Source: CALGLS01 sp965222105 (lineage in GTDB: Bacteria > Bacteroidota > Bacteroidia > Chitinophagales > Saprospiraceae). From it: a stretch of DNA of 64,000 bases. Below are positions 37,089 through 46,310 of the stretch, in pieces (position 1 is the stretch's first letter; each line of letters begins with the position of its first letter). A program made the position numbers and the translations under genes. The notes under the pieces were generated by a model. It was not told the DNA's origin, did not search any database, and saw only the letters and a list, made by a program, of their open reading frames with translations. Location of the stretch: positions 62,001 through 126,000 of the forward strand of contig CBDCTQ010000057.1 of assembly GCA_965222105.1 (NCBI GenBank), read 5' to 3'.

Positions 37089-37418
37089 TCATTTCTTTTT
37101 CCAAATTTTCATTCTATGCCATCCTCTATGCAATTTAACAACCTTCGGATTTAGGTTTTCAGCCTCCCCTTTTTTGAATCTAATGCTAAGCCTTTGCTCA
37201 ATTTCTTTTAGCCTTTTCGGTATGGTCTGTATCTCTCCTTCAAACCAATTGTCCCAACCAAACAAAATTTCCTCTTCACCTTTTTTTAACATGAGAAAGT
37301 CGTGGTCTATTCCCGCATCAAAATTGTCATATTTGTACTCAATTTCCCAATCATTACTGATCAAGTACTCAATAATATTATTCCATATTTCTGTCTTTAT
37401 ACCTACTGCTGTCTCCAT
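37089..37418 (-). CDS. Hypothetical small cytoplasmic protein
   Basis: The protein has 109 aa from ATG 37418; METAVGIKTEIWNN is a more natural start than the upstream ATG at 37454. It shows no signal or membrane segment. Features seen are a DHDFLMLKKGEEEILFGWDN segment and a basic C-terminus (RGWHRMKIWKKK). The size and composition resemble small polymorphic-toxin immunity proteins, but no toxin gene adjoins it, so no function is claimed. Confidence 0.55.
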   Translation of the reverse strand: METAVGIKTEIWNNIIEYLISNDWEIEYKYDNFDAGIDHDFLMLKKGEEEILFGWDNWFEGEIQTIPKRLKEIEQRLSIRFKKGEAENLNPKVVKLHRGWHRMKIWKKK

Positions 37419-37529
37419 TTTGAAATACTTAAAATACTGCTTGTTAGGAATCACTCGAAAACAAGGTCAGTTGTGGCGGCGAGAGAAAAACAAAGATAAA
37501 AAAACGCTGATGTCAATAATTAGCTACTG

Positions 37530-39179
37530 CTAGCGCAGCACCGTAACGGATCCCGACAATTGGTGACTTTTGTTGTCATTCGTCGTTATCTCGATCAAAT
37601 ACACGTACACGCCGGAATTGACAAATTCCTCATTATCCCGGCCGTCCCATTCATCGCCGTTGAAAACGATGCCACCCCATCGGTTGAATATGGTCAGGTC
37701 GACATGTTGAATCAAACCATTTTCCGCAAGGATGGTAAAAGTATCGTTAATGCCATCATCATTGGGAGAAAATGCGTTAGGAATATAAACCTGATAGTGA
37801 TCGATTTGCAAGATAATTTCGGTCTCACATCCATTTGGAGAAGTTACCGTAATAGAGTAATCTCCGGGGTCGCTATAGCTGTGGCCTTCGATTTCAAAGG
37901 TTTGACCATCAAATATCGTTGTATTTATCGTATCTACGGTATTATTATCTATTTGCAAGTTTAGAATAACAACACTATCACAATTGTTTACAGTACTCCT
38001 CAAGGTGTCGAAATAAACACCTTCTTCGGTGAGTACTTCATTGCCGAAAGGGAATACATCGCCTTCACAAATGGATTGGGCAATGTTGTTGACCAAAGTC
38101 GGTATCTCGAATGGATAGATACCTGTTAAAATGCAGTCCAGGCCATCAATGATCCTAACTTGATAATTGCCCTCGCCATACATTTGAGTCAGTTGTGCTG
38201 CCGTTTCGCCAACTAAAGCAATACCATTTTTATACCATTGATACAACACATCTGAAATGTCATTTACTTGCAATATAAAGTCGTCTGAACAAGGATGCGA
38301 AAGGGATGTTATTTTAAATTCGAATGATTCTTTTTCGTCCAGCAATAAATTATCGAGAAAATAATAACGATTGGTCTCTCTTAAATTATTGAGACAATTG
38401 GGGCCGATAGCTACAGCCTTGATGTCCTCTTCAGGAACAACATCAATAGCTGCTTTAACCCAGACATTTCCGTTGCCTCCTGAAACGTCAATGTAGCCAA
38501 GTTTTACCCAACCGGGTGAATTGGTAGGGCAACCTACTAACGATTCAATGCTGTTACCTCCAAATGGTAAATTGGCACAATCTGTAGTCCCAAATAGAGT
38601 AACTTCGAGTGGTGGAGATGTCTCCTGATCGACAAATCCGATTTCAAATTCAATACGGTAAGCACTGTCGGCCATCATGGGACTCAGTAAGCAAGCGCCC
38701 GCATATTCCTTCCAGTTAGGAGCGTCAAAAGGTATGGGGTCCGCACCAGTTGCAGCAGTAATTGCGCCATCTCTAAAACCCACGATTCCCTCTCCATCGG
38801 GAAAAGGTTGTGGAGGTGGGAATTGATCAAATTCATTATCCCACCCCATCCAGCCACACAAATGGATAAAATCAGTAGTTGGGAAAGAGGCCTGTATCCA
38901 TCCGGAGGCACAGCTCAATTCGCCTTGCATTTGCGGGCAGCAATGCGTATCTTCAAAAGATGGGTTGGGTATCAGAGAAGTCGGCTCTATAACCATGCAT
39001 TCGCATTCAGGGTCGTTCAAGTCGATGAATCCATCTTCATCGTCATCTATTGCATTGTCGCAAATTTCAACTGTGGTACTCTTGTAGAATGGTTCGAATA
39101 GAGGCAGAGGCATCATACCTACAACCACCAAGGCTAATATGGGCAGGAACAGACTTCTAAAGTGTGTGTAGAAACGCAT
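37530..39179 (-). CDS. Secreted protein with T9SS type B (gliding-motility CTD) sorting domain
   Basis: The 549-aa extracellular protein has a signal peptide from ATG 39179 (RFYTHFRSLFLPILALVVVG). A Ca-binding-like ICDNAIDDDEDGFIDLNDPECEC motif (positions ~39-61) is common in Bacteroidota surface proteins. A ~200-residue carbohydrate-binding-like region, two Ig/PKD-like modules and a C-terminal type B sorting domain follow. The last shows VYIPNAFSPNDDGINDTF, TIFNRWGGIVF and GVYVYLIEITTNDN. Type B tags usually lead to release or attachment without the type A anchor. The ligand is unknown. Confidence 0.87.
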   Translation of the reverse strand: MRFYTHFRSLFLPILALVVVGMMPLPLFEPFYKSTTVEICDNAIDDDEDGFIDLNDPECECMVIEPTSLIPNPSFEDTHCCPQMQGELSCASGWIQASFPTTDFIHLCGWMGWDNEFDQFPPPQPFPDGEGIVGFRDGAITAATGADPIPFDAPNWKEYAGACLLSPMMADSAYRIEFEIGFVDQETSPPLEVTLFGTTDCANLPFGGNSIESLVGCPTNSPGWVKLGYIDVSGGNGNVWVKAAIDVVPEEDIKAVAIGPNCLNNLRETNRYYFLDNLLLDEKESFEFKITSLSHPCSDDFILQVNDISDVLYQWYKNGIALVGETAAQLTQMYGEGNYQVRIIDGLDCILTGIYPFEIPTLVNNIAQSICEGDVFPFGNEVLTEEGVYFDTLRSTVNNCDSVVILNLQIDNNTVDTINTTIFDGQTFEIEGHSYSDPGDYSITVTSPNGCETEIILQIDHYQVYIPNAFSPNDDGINDTFTILAENGLIQHVDLTIFNRWGGIVFNGDEWDGRDNEEFVNSGVYVYLIEITTNDNKSHQLSGSVTVLR

Positions 39180-39253
39180 TTGCAAAAAAATAAACTGTAA
39201 CAAACTAAAATCGAGATCGTGGTAACGTACAGGAGAAAACTGCTAACCCAGGG

Positions 39254-40042
39254 TTAATCCATCCAAACCGTTTCTTTCAACCAAATGGCCGCCTCTTGCA
39301 AGTAAGGAGTATAGTCACAGGGGGTGTAATGTCCGAGATCGTCAGCAATAACGAAAGTGACGTCACTACCTGCATTCACAGTGGCTTCCACCCATCCTTG
39401 TGTTTGTTCTAATGGGAATAATTCGTCATTTTCACCGTGAATAACATACAAAGGGATGTCCCAAACTCCGACGGTACTATCGGACTGATAAACATCATAA
39501 GAACTTGCCATTGGGATGCCTGCAGAAAGAGTACTGGATTGAAATTTAGTGAAAAGCCAACTTCCATTTCCTCCGTTGCTATAACCAGTGATGGCAATTT
39601 TATCTTGCTCTACAGGCCAATATTTTTGCACTAAAAACATGAGCGTAGCCATCATTTCCTGGTGTTCATCTGAGAACCATAGTCCTCCCTCCGCAAATGG
39701 GCTGAGAATGAAAGCATGGAGGGTGTCAAGCCCCGGTTCGGCATAGCACGCTGTATTTTTATGGGCCTCGGTTGAAGAAGTTGCCCCGTGGAGTGTAATC
39801 ATTAGGGGTCGGCTCTCTCCTGGATCCCTTTCCGGAGCAATTACTCTAAAGTGATAGATAACCCCATCAAGGATTTCCAGCGAAATGTCCTGGACACCTG
39901 GAGATAAATCTATGGCTTGAAAATCTGCTTCCACATCACTGAAAGTTCTTACCGGTGGGGAATCATCTTCTGACTTGCAATTACTGAAAAATAAGAGACT
40001 CGATAAAGAGATGAATAGAATAAGGAGGTTGATTTCACGCAT
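39254..40042 (-). CDS. Lipoprotein alpha/beta-hydrolase (esterase/PHB-depolymerase-like)
   Basis: The protein has 262 aa from ATG 40042, chosen because it opens a lipoprotein signal (MREINLLILFISLSSLLF) ending in lipobox FSNC. The earlier in-frame ATG at 40279 adds an unlikely 79 residues. The fold is alpha/beta hydrolase of the feruloyl-esterase/LpqC/PhaC-depolymerase type: oxyanion segment MITLHGATSS, nucleophile Ser in GYSNGGNGS, Asp in IHGENDELFP and His in DDLGHYTP. It probably cleaves an ester substrate at the outer-membrane surface. Its neighbours give no hint of the substrate. Confidence 0.85.
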   Translation of the reverse strand: MREINLLILFISLSSLLFFSNCKSEDDSPPVRTFSDVEADFQAIDLSPGVQDISLEILDGVIYHFRVIAPERDPGESRPLMITLHGATSSTEAHKNTACYAEPGLDTLHAFILSPFAEGGLWFSDEHQEMMATLMFLVQKYWPVEQDKIAITGYSNGGNGSWLFTKFQSSTLSAGIPMASSYDVYQSDSTVGVWDIPLYVIHGENDELFPLEQTQGWVEATVNAGSDVTFVIADDLGHYTPCDYTPYLQEAAIWLKETVWMD

Positions 40043-40343
40043 GCTTAAGGGTTTATTCACTTGAAAAACACAATAGAGTGTGATTGCTTTATAAAACGAA
40101 AAGGGAGATGTAAATCGCTGCTTTAAACCTGTAAAAACTATTATATTAGTAATAGACTTGTCCGAGCATAAAATCATGAAATCCAGTTGGATAATAAAAG
40201 AAAAAGCGGTATCATTAAGAAATGAAGTATTCAAATATGAAAGATGAACGACAAATGAAAACAGTTGCAGGATTTTCAAGAAAAGAGTTTAAGATCAGTA
40301 CTTAAAGAGTTGCTGTTGTCCATTGTTTACCCCCTCAAAATAA

Positions 40344-41310
40344 AAAACCGCCATCGCCTCCATCGACAAAGAAACCTGGCTGACAAAGCTCTATCGAAAA
40401 CTGGTGCCAAGAAAACCAATCCATGTCATACCCATTGACAATGGCATTACCAAATTCCACATCGGAAGAAAAGAAGAAATCGAGCAGCTATTCGATTTGG
40501 GCAAAAAGAAAATCAACATCCTGATTACTGGGCCACAAGGGGTTGGGAAAACGCATTTGTTGGAACAATACAACCTCGGTAAAATCATCAAGATTGGAGA
40601 TTTTAGTAGTACCAAAAAATTGCTCACCGGCATGCTGCTTTATCTCTTTACAGGCGACAAAGAAGAAATCGCCAAAACGATGTATGAGAAACAACTGTCT
40701 AAAAACGGCATCGAGACCATCGTCTATAAAGAAACCATAAAACGACTAACCGAGTTACTCATCCAGGTTACCCAAAAGCACGAATACACCCTGCTCATTG
40801 ATGATGTTTCCAGGGTACCGCCTACCGGCGTCAGTGCATTGGAAAAACTTAAAAATCACTTTCACATCATATGCGCCGCTCGACAGGTGAAGATCAATAA
40901 CATCTCCTTTCTCACCAATTTCGAGCGCATCGACCTAAAGCCTTTTACCAGAACAGAAAGTATCGAACTCATCAATCGAATGTCACAACCAATCATGGAT
41001 CGCATCGAAGATTACGAGACTTACAAAAATCATATTTTTGAAAACACCAATGGCAATCCACTTTTCATCATTGAGATGATCGAACGATACCGAAAAGAGC
41101 CTTTTATCTCTTTGGAAACGGTCAAGAATTCGCCATACGGCAGCCTTCAAAGAGCTGGATGTCACCCTGTTTTTGGTGATTGTGCTTTCCTCACTGATGG
41201 TACTTCGTTACGTCTCCGGCGAGTTTGGCGACGACTCTGGTGCTTTTCGTTTGATTGGTGGGATCTTCTTGATGTTTGCTCTTTTTACGCGGAATATTTT
41301 TAGACTGTGA
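40344..41310 (+). pseudogene. AAA-type ATPase gene, frameshifted and lacking a clear start
   Basis: The main frame encodes a P-loop ATPase with Walker A GPQGVGKTHLLEQY, Walker B-like YTLLIDDVSR and a sensor-like region (IICAARQ). It is similar to ORC/Cdc6/STAND-like ATPases that use a gene-proximal FHIGRKEEIEQL motif. The frame is open from 40344 without an ATG (GTG at 40404 is possible). Near 41130, after SLETVKN, the sense frame shifts by one base. The shifted frame continues as IRHTAAFKELDVTLFLVIVL plus a second hydrophobic segment, ending at 41310. The intact protein would be an ATPase with two C-terminal membrane helices. Confidence 0.7.
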
Positions 41311-41402
41311 AAGCGGAAATTTGTGTAATTTTAGGGGTTACAAAATTGCTATAATGGTGCTACAGATTAAGCATAGAGCCAAAAGACCATAACGCCAGAA
41401 AA

Positions 41403-41465
41403 CCATGAAAGCCTGTCCCGGACTCGCTTCGGGAGACTACGCTGTCGCTTCGCCTTCATGGCACG
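41403..41465. repeat. Palindromic repeat element upstream of the YdjM-like gene
   Basis: CCATGAAAGCC and GCCTTCATGG frame a TCCCGGA/TTCGGGA hairpin (41416-41434). The same hairpin core recurs at several intergenic sites in this window. Confidence 0.5.
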
Positions 41466-41481
41466 CCAAAAACCCTCCCCC

Positions 41482-42894
41482 ATGACCACCCAAAACCACA
41501 TCATCGGCGGCATCGTCATCACCGGCATCTTCGGATCCTTTATGAACATCAACATCCTGGCAAGCCCCTGGTACATCGCCACAACAATCATAGCATCTGT
41601 CCTTCCCGACATCGACCATACCCGCTCCATCATCGGAAAAATCTTCTTTCCTTTTTCCAGATGCATCAATCGAAGATTCGGGCATCGGACGATTACACAT
41701 TCGTTAATAGTATTGTTAGGAACAAGCCTGGTGGCAGCCTATCTGGAAATTACATTCTTCCACTCCTCCCAATTCACCAAAGTCTATTTCCTCGGCTATT
41801 CCAGCCACCTGATTCTGGACATGATGACCGTGCAAGGTGTTCCATTGTTTTATCCTTTCTTGAAAAATCCATGCGTCCTGCCCGGCAATCCGGAGATGCG
41901 TTTTCGTACTGGCAACCTTCAAACCGAGACGATGATTTTTAGCTTCTTCCTACTCTCTGCCATATTCTTACAGCCACTTTTCAAAAACGGTTTTTGGACA
42001 CAGTACAACCGCTTCTTTGGTACGCCCAAACACCTGGCAAGCGAATTTCGCAAAAGCGATGATACATTGCTGGTAAAGTACTTCGTCAAAAAAGGAACAG
42101 AAGAAATCAGAGGCGAAGGCATTTGTCTGGAGGCAACGGATGGTAAAATCATGCTCCTGGAAGATGGCCGCTTTCACGAACTCAACAAAACAAAATACAG
42201 CATCCGCGAAGTGATTCCAGAGCATACCGGCCAGTCGCTGCATTTTGAGCAAGTCAGCTTTATGAATATTTCCATTGATAGTTTGAATAGCTTGGTTAGT
42301 GTTGCTCCCATTCAAAAAATCGAAGTGCAGAGTAGCAATGATTTTGCTATTCACCACAATAATTTTCAAGAAGTCAGAAAGGAGTTTAAAATGGAGTATC
42401 CAGACAAAATTTGGTTCCAGGAAATCGAAGTGGCGACATTAAAAGAAACCTTCACCACCTTTTCCAATCCAAGAATCCAGACGCTTCGCAACCAGATTGA
42501 GTTGCTGCGCAGCCAAAATCGAATTGCTATTGACGAATACCAGAAAGTTGAAAATGAACTTGCCGGTTTAAAGCTGGAATACGCCGTAGAATCTGATATT
42601 GTTGCGAAGGAGCGGTTGCTTAAACGTATTAAAGCCCTCGAAAATGTGAAGGCTCCGAAAACCGATGAGCGCAAAATCAGGGAGATGCAGCTTAAGATGG
42701 AGGAGCTGATGTTGGCGGATCGGATTAAGGATTTGGAAAGGCGACAGGAGGTGGAGCGGGAGTATTTGGAGTCGTTGCCGGGGAAGACCAGGGTTTCGGG
42801 GTTTATTTCCATTATTATTTTGTCCGGTCCGGCTCAGGCTGTTTGTCCCTGTCAGTTTCCCGAATCCACTCGTCGCTTCTTAGCTTTTGGGTAA
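41482..42894 (+). CDS. YdjM-like membrane metal-dependent hydrolase with C-terminal coiled coil
   Basis: The protein has 470 aa; ATG 41482 is preferred over 41458 because it begins MTTQNHIIGGIVITG, the usual family start. The N-terminal ~190 residues are a DUF457/YdjM-type multispanning domain with its conserved metal-binding signatures: NHIIGG, LPDIDHTRS, GHRTITHSL and SSHLILDMMT. The central region (~200-310) is soluble and unknown. Residues ~330-440 form a long coiled coil (RIQTLRNQIELLRSQNRIA ... KIREMQLKMEELMLADR). The last 30 residues look non-native and may be read-through into noncoding sequence. The broken AAA ATPase gene lies just upstream on the same strand, so the two may have worked together. 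Confidence 0.75.
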   Translation: MTTQNHIIGGIVITGIFGSFMNINILASPWYIATTIIASVLPDIDHTRSIIGKIFFPFSRCINRRFGHRTITHSLIVLLGTSLVAAYLEITFFHSSQFTKVYFLGYSSHLILDMMTVQGVPLFYPFLKNPCVLPGNPEMRFRTGNLQTETMIFSFFLLSAIFLQPLFKNGFWTQYNRFFGTPKHLASEFRKSDDTLLVKYFVKKGTEEIRGEGICLEATDGKIMLLEDGRFHELNKTKYSIREVIPEHTGQSLHFEQVSFMNISIDSLNSLVSVAPIQKIEVQSSNDFAIHHNNFQEVRKEFKMEYPDKIWFQEIEVATLKETFTTFSNPRIQTLRNQIELLRSQNRIAIDEYQKVENELAGLKLEYAVESDIVAKERLLKRIKALENVKAPKTDERKIREMQLKMEELMLADRIKDLERRQEVEREYLESLPGKTRVSGFISIIILSGPAQAVCPCQFPESTRRFLAFG

Positions 42895-43002
42895 TGTATT
42901 GTTTATCGCTACATACATCGCTTTTCTTTGCTCAAAAGGGTTAAGACAGGCAAACGCTTTGTTCTTTATAGTTTTTATTTGCATCTTCATCTCCTTGTAA
43001 AA

Positions 43003-43601
43003 GGCCTCGCCTAGCCAGCGAGAGGTTGGGTCTATCTGGCAGCAGTGCTAGACAGGCCCGACTGGCAGTGCGTAGCGTTAGAGGCGCAGCGCAGAGTGGA
43101 AGCAGTTTGTTAGGCCGTGCCCTGAAGGCGAAGAGTAACGAAGTCCTTCAGGGATTGTGGCGATGACTGCCATGCCTAACGGCAGGAAATCTGCAACTGA
43201 GGCGACCCGGCAGCCTGCCGACCTCTGGTGGGGCCGCCCAAACTAGAGGCAGCGGAGGTACCTGATTGCAGTTGGCTTGCCCTGAAGGCGGAACATAGTG
43301 GAGTCCTTCAGGGATCGTGGCGATGGATCAGGGGCCGGGAGCTGACTGTGATAGCTTGTCCCGAACTCGCTTCGGGAAGGCCGGAACCAGACCCGGCAGC
43401 GTGACAGCTACTCCCGAACCCTTTCGGGATAGCTGGCGCGATGCTGGATGCTGGTGGAGACCCGACGAACGCCGCTTACCCTGCCCAGTCATTTTACATT
43501 GTCAAAAATTATTCTTTGCCTTTTGATTCTACAGCACCGGCCAGAGGCCTATAAAATAGCCCGTCCAAACCTACAAGGTTTGATCGAGCTTCGTTTTTTT
43601 T
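43003..43601 (+). ncRNA. Large structured element, copy 1 (candidate ncRNA downstream of orphan RHS tip)
   Basis: This is homologous to 51309-51762. Shared identical blocks are 43234-43268 (35 nt) and 43327-43367 (41 nt), with many shorter ones. Conserved helices include TGCG-TA-GCG...CGC-AG-CGCA (43069-43093), GCAGT/ACTGC (43102-43106/43166-43170), CCTGAT/ATCAGG (43261-43266/43327-43332) and CAGCTA/TAGCTG (43405-43410/43430-43435). This copy has extra hairpins inserted in loops, including two CCCTGAAGG/CCTTCAGGG hairpins (43120-43153 and 43280-43313). It ends with a hairpin and T8 (43594-43601), terminator-like on the plus strand. It converges with the candidate immunity gene ending at 43662. 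No Bacteroidota promoter was found. I do not recognise a named RNA family. Confidence 0.6.
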
Positions 43602-43632
43602 CTTCCTTTTATAGAGGTCGGCCGAGCGGGGC

Positions 43633-43644
43633 ACTAGCGGGTAG
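43633..43644. repeat. ACTAGCGGGTAG motif shared by both RHS cassettes
   Basis: The 12-bp sequence recurs at 51776-51787. In both places it lies between the structured element and the 3' end of the candidate immunity gene, at 18-28 bp from the stop. Confidence 0.6.
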
Positions 43645-43661
43645 TCACAATATATTACATA

Positions 43662-44189
43662 TTACATCGTCTCATAGTCAATAAAACAATCTGTTTTAAG
43701 CATACAATTTATACATTCAATATTCATTTTAAACCAACTAAATGCGTCATACCATAAATCATCATCAAACTTACCTTCAACTTCCCTAATAAAATCTTCT
43801 TTTCCCTTGGAATATATTTCTAACGATCCTATATGCTCAATACCTCCACAATTGAGACATTTCCATAACTTACTATCAGGTTTTGTTTTATTTACCTGAA
43901 CTTCATCACGATAAATCCAGCCATTCCAACCATGAAGATTTTTATCTAGTACTAAAAAACTATCCTTACAGCCTAAAAAAATTATTGAAACCGAAAAGAA
44001 AAAACCATCTTCATTCTCTAAAACTTTAATAAATAGTTCATCTTTAATTGACATTGGTTGGCCAACATAAAATATTTTAAACTGTTCTATGCCATGTTTT
44101 ACGCATTGCAATTTCAGCTTCTGCTTATTTTTCGATTGTTCTATATCCTGTTTGGTGGCACACCCCCTTAGATGTGTTGGTATTAGCAT
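43662..44189 (-). CDS. Candidate immunity protein for the orphan RHS tip
   Basis: The 175-aa protein starts 9 bp after the stop of the orphan RHS tip, the standard place for an immunity gene. The N-terminus MLIPTHLRGCATKQDI could be a short lipoprotein-like leader, though the hydrophobic stretch is weak. It has two CxxC pairs (CLNCGG and CINCMLK) suggesting a zinc site, and an acidic middle. I recognise no family; the immunity role is inferred from gene order. It is AT-rich compared with the housekeeping genes. Confidence 0.6.
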   Translation of the reverse strand: MLIPTHLRGCATKQDIEQSKNKQKLKLQCVKHGIEQFKIFYVGQPMSIKDELFIKVLENEDGFFFSVSIIFLGCKDSFLVLDKNLHGWNGWIYRDEVQVNKTKPDSKLWKCLNCGGIEHIGSLEIYSKGKEDFIREVEGKFDDDLWYDAFSWFKMNIECINCMLKTDCFIDYETM

Positions 44190-44198
44190 AATAAAAAA

Positions 44199-45296
44199 TT
44201 ATTCATTTTTCGTTGGCTTAATTACATCAATAGTTCCTCTGTTTCTTTCAGCAATTCCGTCCATAGCCCTTTCCATTCTATACATTAAACTCGCCCTCGT
44301 ATCGTTTTTTGACATAACTTCCCGAATATGAACTTTACCATCTTTAGTTACCCAAAAAACGTCTGGTCTAATCCTATACCCAAATGCAGCTATGTTATAT
44401 TCATCGCGGAGAGTGTTTGTTAGCCCTCTATCCATATACACTTTATCTACATCTGAATTTTTAGCTGCGTCAATTGCTATTCTTAAAGAACGAAATACAT
44501 GACCAGGTGTAGTTACATCTGCATTTCCAATTATCTTATCTTTCCAAAAATTAGGATTTGTTCCTCCCACTATTTCTTTCATCTGCTCATTTGAGAGAAT
44601 TTCAACTTCGGGAAATTTCTCCATAAATTTACTGATCCCCGACAACTCTCTTACACTTTTAGTATCAATTCCCAAGTCCTCAAGAGCCTTCACCACCTTT
44701 TTGGCACCATATTTATCGATCAGTTCTCCGAGGCCTCCTCCAGCAAGATCTCCAAAAAAACCAACGGCAAAATCTTGCAATGCCTTTTCTCCTGTATAAC
44801 CTGTCCCCTCATTAATTGCATTTACCATTACATCACCACTTGCTGTTGCTGCTGCTTTTCCAATACGACCTCCAGGAGTTCTCCAAGGTATTAACCCTTC
44901 GGCAGAGGATCGAAATACCTGAACCCAGTTCACTTTCTCAAATGCTTGTCCAACAGTTTCAACATCAGGATCAAAATAGTAAGCCATAGCAGCTTGGGCA
45001 AGCATATCTGCAGCACCAGCAGCTCCTGCTTTTAAGAGAAAAGGAAGAATTGGTAGTTTCCCATCAGGGTCTTTATAAACAATTGGATTATTTAAACCAA
45101 TTGAATAAGGCGATGAACCTGCTAACTCTCCTGCCATCGGATCCACCGACAAGAACCGAGCTATACCTGGGTTGTAAATCCTAAACCCATAATCATAATG
45201 AGTCAAATTCCCAAACTCTCCGGAGTCGTCTTTTTCTTTTCCGTTAAAACCATAACGGTAATCCGGACTGTTATATGTCCTATTTGGCATAGCCAT
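44199..45296 (-). CDS. Orphan RHS C-terminal tip with predicted nuclease toxin domain
   Basis: This 365-aa ORF keeps only the end of an RHS core. Residues 1-79 contain PNRTYNSPDYRYGFNGKEKD and GFRIYNPGIARFLSVDP, and end at DPDG. This matches the full-length RHS at 53148-53395. Residues ~80-365 differ completely from the full-length protein's tip. The tip has an Ala/Gly-rich pre-toxin region. Near residues 315-340 it carries RPDVFWVTKDGKVHIREVMS, which fits the PD-(D/E)xK nuclease pattern. The core-homologous frame opens at a TGA just upstream (~45330) and has no signal sequence, so on its own it is probably silent until joined to an RHS core. Confidence 0.75.
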   Translation of the reverse strand: MAMPNRTYNSPDYRYGFNGKEKDDSGEFGNLTHYDYGFRIYNPGIARFLSVDPMAGELAGSSPYSIGLNNPIVYKDPDGKLPILPFLLKAGAAGAADMLAQAAMAYYFDPDVETVGQAFEKVNWVQVFRSSAEGLIPWRTPGGRIGKAAATASGDVMVNAINEGTGYTGEKALQDFAVGFFGDLAGGGLGELIDKYGAKKVVKALEDLGIDTKSVRELSGISKFMEKFPEVEILSNEQMKEIVGGTNPNFWKDKIIGNADVTTPGHVFRSLRIAIDAAKNSDVDKVYMDRGLTNTLRDEYNIAAFGYRIRPDVFWVTKDGKVHIREVMSKNDTRASLMYRMERAMDGIAERNRGTIDVIKPTKNE

Positions 45297-45411
45297 CCCA
45301 AAGGAATAGTCATACCCTCACCAACCCAACACCCCCTCATAATAACCACCTACCCAACTCTGTCAATTTTACTATGCAGACTCTTTCGTCCGCACTACAC
45401 GCAATATCGCG

Positions 45412-45437
45412 TTTTTCAATTGAAAAAAAAAGCCCAC
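45412..45437. repeat. Left end repeat of the integrative element
   Basis: The sequence reads T-rich, then TTCAATTGAA, an A9 run and GCCCAC, ending at the TR1 stop codon. A closely related sequence in the same orientation lies at 51063-51090, beyond the other end of the gene block. Confidence 0.5.
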
Positions 45438-46310
45438 TCAACTTTCATTCAACGGATGCAGTCGCTCAATTCGTTCTTGCAAACTCGCCAGGTCCGTTCC
45501 TTTATAACGCTGTGTTGAACTCACATTCTTATGACCCGCCATATACTGCACCGTTCGGATGTCGTACCCATCCAGCCACACCGTTATTACACTTTGACGG
45601 ATTTGGTTGAGCGTCTTAATTCGGGGGTTAATTTTTCGAAGGTGTTTTAACAGGTAGCTTAGGCTGTTGGCCAACTTTTCGCCACTGCCCATACTCACAA
45701 AAAGTCGGTCACTCCCGTGGATATTGATCAGTGGTCGAACCTGATATAGGTAATCTTGAAGTGCCGGGATTTGAGCCCCCGGAAGGTCCAGGATTCGACT
45801 ATTGCATTTTGCCGTTTCGGGGATGCGGATTAGCGCCCTTTGCATATCTACATCTTCTTCACGCAATCGCTCTAACTCGATCCTGCGTAAGCCCTGCCAG
45901 ATCAACATACCTAATATTGCTTTGTTTCTTTTGCCACTTAAACCACCAGCTTCGTAATTTTCATATACTTGTAACAATTCTTCTACACTCAACAGGCCAC
46001 CCAGATCTCTTAACTTGTGACGCTGGCCACGTATCCGCAGCTCTCCTGCGGGACTGGGTAGGTTCATGCTTGCGTACAACTTATTGATCGCTATTAGTTC
46101 CTGATTGATTGTCCTACTCGCCAGACCCTTACCTTGCTGCCAACCCACCCACTTTAATAGCTCGCTATAGGTCAGCGTTTCCACTTCAAGTCTTTCTTTT
46201 TCGACCCAACTGGTGAACCGTAATGCGGCACCTGCATAACTATTGATCGTCCGCGGGCGATGGCCTCGGCTCTTTAGATAAGTCCTGAACTCCTTTAGTT
46301 TTTCTTCCAT
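45438..46310 (-). CDS. Tyrosine recombinase TR1 with altered box II
   Basis: The 290-aa protein has a SAM-like N-terminal DNA-binding domain (residues ~1-85) and a tyrosine-recombinase catalytic domain. Arg142 (GLRRIE), Arg238, His260 (AGHKNVSSTQ) and nucleophile Tyr269 (QRY) are present. Box II, usually HxLRHS, reads NQIRQS here: the first His is Asn235 and the second is Gln239. The start overlaps the end of TR2 by 16 bp, implying translational coupling and matched amounts. Two different tyrosine recombinases acting together occur in Tn554-like and XerCD systems. The altered box may make this the assisting subunit, which is inference. Confidence 0.88.
   Translation of the reverse strand: MEEKLKEFRTYLKSRGHRPRTINSYAGAALRFTSWVEKERLEVETLTYSELLKWVGWQQGKGLASRTINQELIAINKLYASMNLPSPAGELRIRGQRHKLRDLGGLLSVEELLQVYENYEAGGLSGKRNKAILGMLIWQGLRRIELERLREEDVDMQRALIRIPETAKCNSRILDLPGAQIPALQDYLYQVRPLINIHGSDRLFVSMGSGEKLANSLSYLLKHLRKINPRIKTLNQIRQSVITVWLDGYDIRTVQYMAGHKNVSSTQRYKGTDLASLQERIERLHPLNES

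Noticed and set aside
43317..43526. 69-codon ORF within structured element copy 1
   Set aside because: Not preserved in copy 2, where loop-length changes break the frame; stems, not codons, are conserved.
43003..43601. RNase P RNA, tmRNA, SRP RNA or group II intron
   Set aside because: No matching conserved cores (for example no domain V-like 34-nt hairpin and no RNase P P4 motifs), and two divergent copies are unexpected for housekeeping RNAs.
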